Assembly: GCA_015056735.1 (NCBI GenBank)
Contig: SVFT01000003.1
Coordinates: 1 to 64,000, forward strand
DNA: 64,000 nucleotides
Reading direction: 5' to 3'
From: Lachnospiraceae bacterium
Lineage (GTDB): Bacteria > Bacillota > Clostridia > Lachnospirales > Lachnospiraceae
The first letter of the stretch is position 1, and every line of letters begins with the position of its first letter. The notes beneath the pieces are model-generated. The model saw only the letters and a list, made by a program, of their open reading frames with translations. It was not told the origin of the DNA and made no database searches. The translations under genes and the position numbers were made by a program. Positions 62,576-64,000 of this stretch are shown here, in pieces.

Positions 62576-63373
62576 TTAGAGAAGATAAGTCTCGCAATAG
62601 GTGCAGGCGCCGTAATCGTCCACGCTGCCACAGACAGCGTCCGCCTCCGCCTTCACATTGTCAGCCGCATTGCCCATCGCAACGCTGTGACCGACTTCAT
62701 GGAACATCTCTATGTCGTTGCCGCCGTCGCCGAATGCGATCGCCTCATCCTTGGAGAACCCATAATACTCGAGGATCTTGCGTACGCCTGTGCCCTTGCC
62801 GCAGTCTGCCGGAACCAGATCGATCGCACGGTCCCACCACGCTGCCGGCTTGGTATTGACGGTCCCCTTCAGGACCTCGTCATATTCTTCCGGCGTGCAT
62901 GCCAGCATGATCTGATAGACTTCACCGCTGATCTTTTCCGAAAAATGCGGATCGATCTTCAGTTCTTCGTGCGCGATATCGAAATATTGTTGCAGATCCG
63001 GACTCGATCCGTTGCCGACGCAGTAGCTTCTGCCTGCGATACTGATGGGCCGCCCCATCTTCTGCGTATTGGCAAGAACCTGCATCACTTCATCATGCGC
63101 AAGCGGATTGCTGTAGATTTCTTCGCGGTCATTGTAGCAGAGAGACCCATTAAATGTCAGATGGACATCGAAACGAAACCGCGGAAAATGCGGTAATGTC
63201 ATGGGGCCGCGCCCCGTCGCGATGCATACAAGGATCCCCGCTTTCTGCAGAGCAAAAAGCGTCTCCTCAGCACGCGGCGGGACCTTCCCGGTTCCGATCG
63301 GGATAATGGTTCCGTCTATATCAAAAAATGCGATTTTAATCCTGCTCATAGTACAGACAGAGCCTTTCGTCAT
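62576..63373 (-). CDS. HAD-superfamily phosphatase, Cof type
   Basis: A 265-residue HAD IIB hydrolase. The nucleophile motif is FFDIDGTI near the N-terminus (Asp and Asp two positions apart), motif II is IATGRGPMTLPHF, and motif IV is FGDGGNDIEMFHEVGHSVAMGNA. The cap domain (residues 85-185) is of the Cof type, which usually acts on sugar phosphates or flavin precursors. The start may be the ATG eight codons downstream (63349); neither has a clear ribosome site. It follows ahcY by 13 bases. Confidence 0.9.
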   Translation of the reverse strand: MTKGSVCTMSRIKIAFFDIDGTIIPIGTGKVPPRAEETLFALQKAGILVCIATGRGPMTLPHFPRFRFDVHLTFNGSLCYNDREEIYSNPLAHDEVMQVLANTQKMGRPISIAGRSYCVGNGSSPDLQQYFDIAHEELKIDPHFSEKISGEVYQIMLACTPEEYDEVLKGTVNTKPAAWWDRAIDLVPADCGKGTGVRKILEYYGFSKDEAIAFGDGGNDIEMFHEVGHSVAMGNAADNVKAEADAVCGSVDDYGACTYCETYLL

Positions 63374-63386
63374 TTCAAATCGAGAT

Positions 63387-64000
<614 letters not shown>

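Overview
The window reads as chromosome of an anaerobic, butyrate-forming, Gram-positive bacterium of the Lachnospiraceae type. Supporting genes are ptb-buk, meso-diaminopimelate dehydrogenase, a tig-clpP-clpX-lon-engB operon, a T-box in front of valS, queH, FapA, a flagellin homologue, a transmembrane chemoreceptor and a DUF6020 protein. Most genes lie on the minus strand. This assignment rests on gene content and protein style; no rRNA or tRNA gene was seen.

Bases 1-5200 are a patchy accessory region that looks more AT-rich than the rest. It holds a McrC nuclease remnant, an XRE / RhuM-Fic pair with a palindromic operator, two arrays of short repeats, a flavin reductase, a CatA-like acetyltransferase, a choloylglycine hydrolase and an adenylation-domain remnant with an internal deletion. 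Bases 5.2-11.2 kb carry argS, queH and a VTC / DUF4956 / beta-helix surface cluster. Bases 11.2-18.2 kb carry a TetR operon, a large cyclic-nucleotide-binding-like protein, a RiPP precursor (Nif11-like leader) with its radical SAM-SPASM enzyme, an atypical flagellin and a lipoprotein.

Bases 18.2-30 kb hold carB with two small partners, then a coupled fapA-folC-47 aa ORF-TPR operon, then valS under a T-box. Bases 30-37 kb hold a 783-residue protein of unknown function with a GNAT protein, a secreted protein, and a metal-export operon (ArsR, HMA protein, P-type ATPase) with a clear operator. Bases 37-44 kb are the protein quality-control operon. Bases 44-51.8 kb carry an orphan antitoxin-like gene, a DJ-1 protein, a CYTH protein, a split chromate transporter, glycogen phosphorylase and an acidic surface protein. 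Bases 51.9-64 kb carry a DUF3990 / XRE toxin-antitoxin-like pair with a palindrome between its -35 and -10, a PilZ protein, ddh, buk, ptb, an SPFH protein, a chemoreceptor, a DUF6020 protein, a HAD phosphatase and the 3' part of ahcY.

The observations most worth following are: (1) two copies, 38 kb apart, of a large hairpin element with an identical 16-nt core, identical internal-loop strands and compensatory changes in its stems; (2) the two-gene RiPP locus with a five-cysteine core peptide and a 10-bp hairpin between the genes; (3) a 21-22 bp iteron-like array next to a G-rich array; and (4) a compact structured segment after the orphan antitoxin gene.
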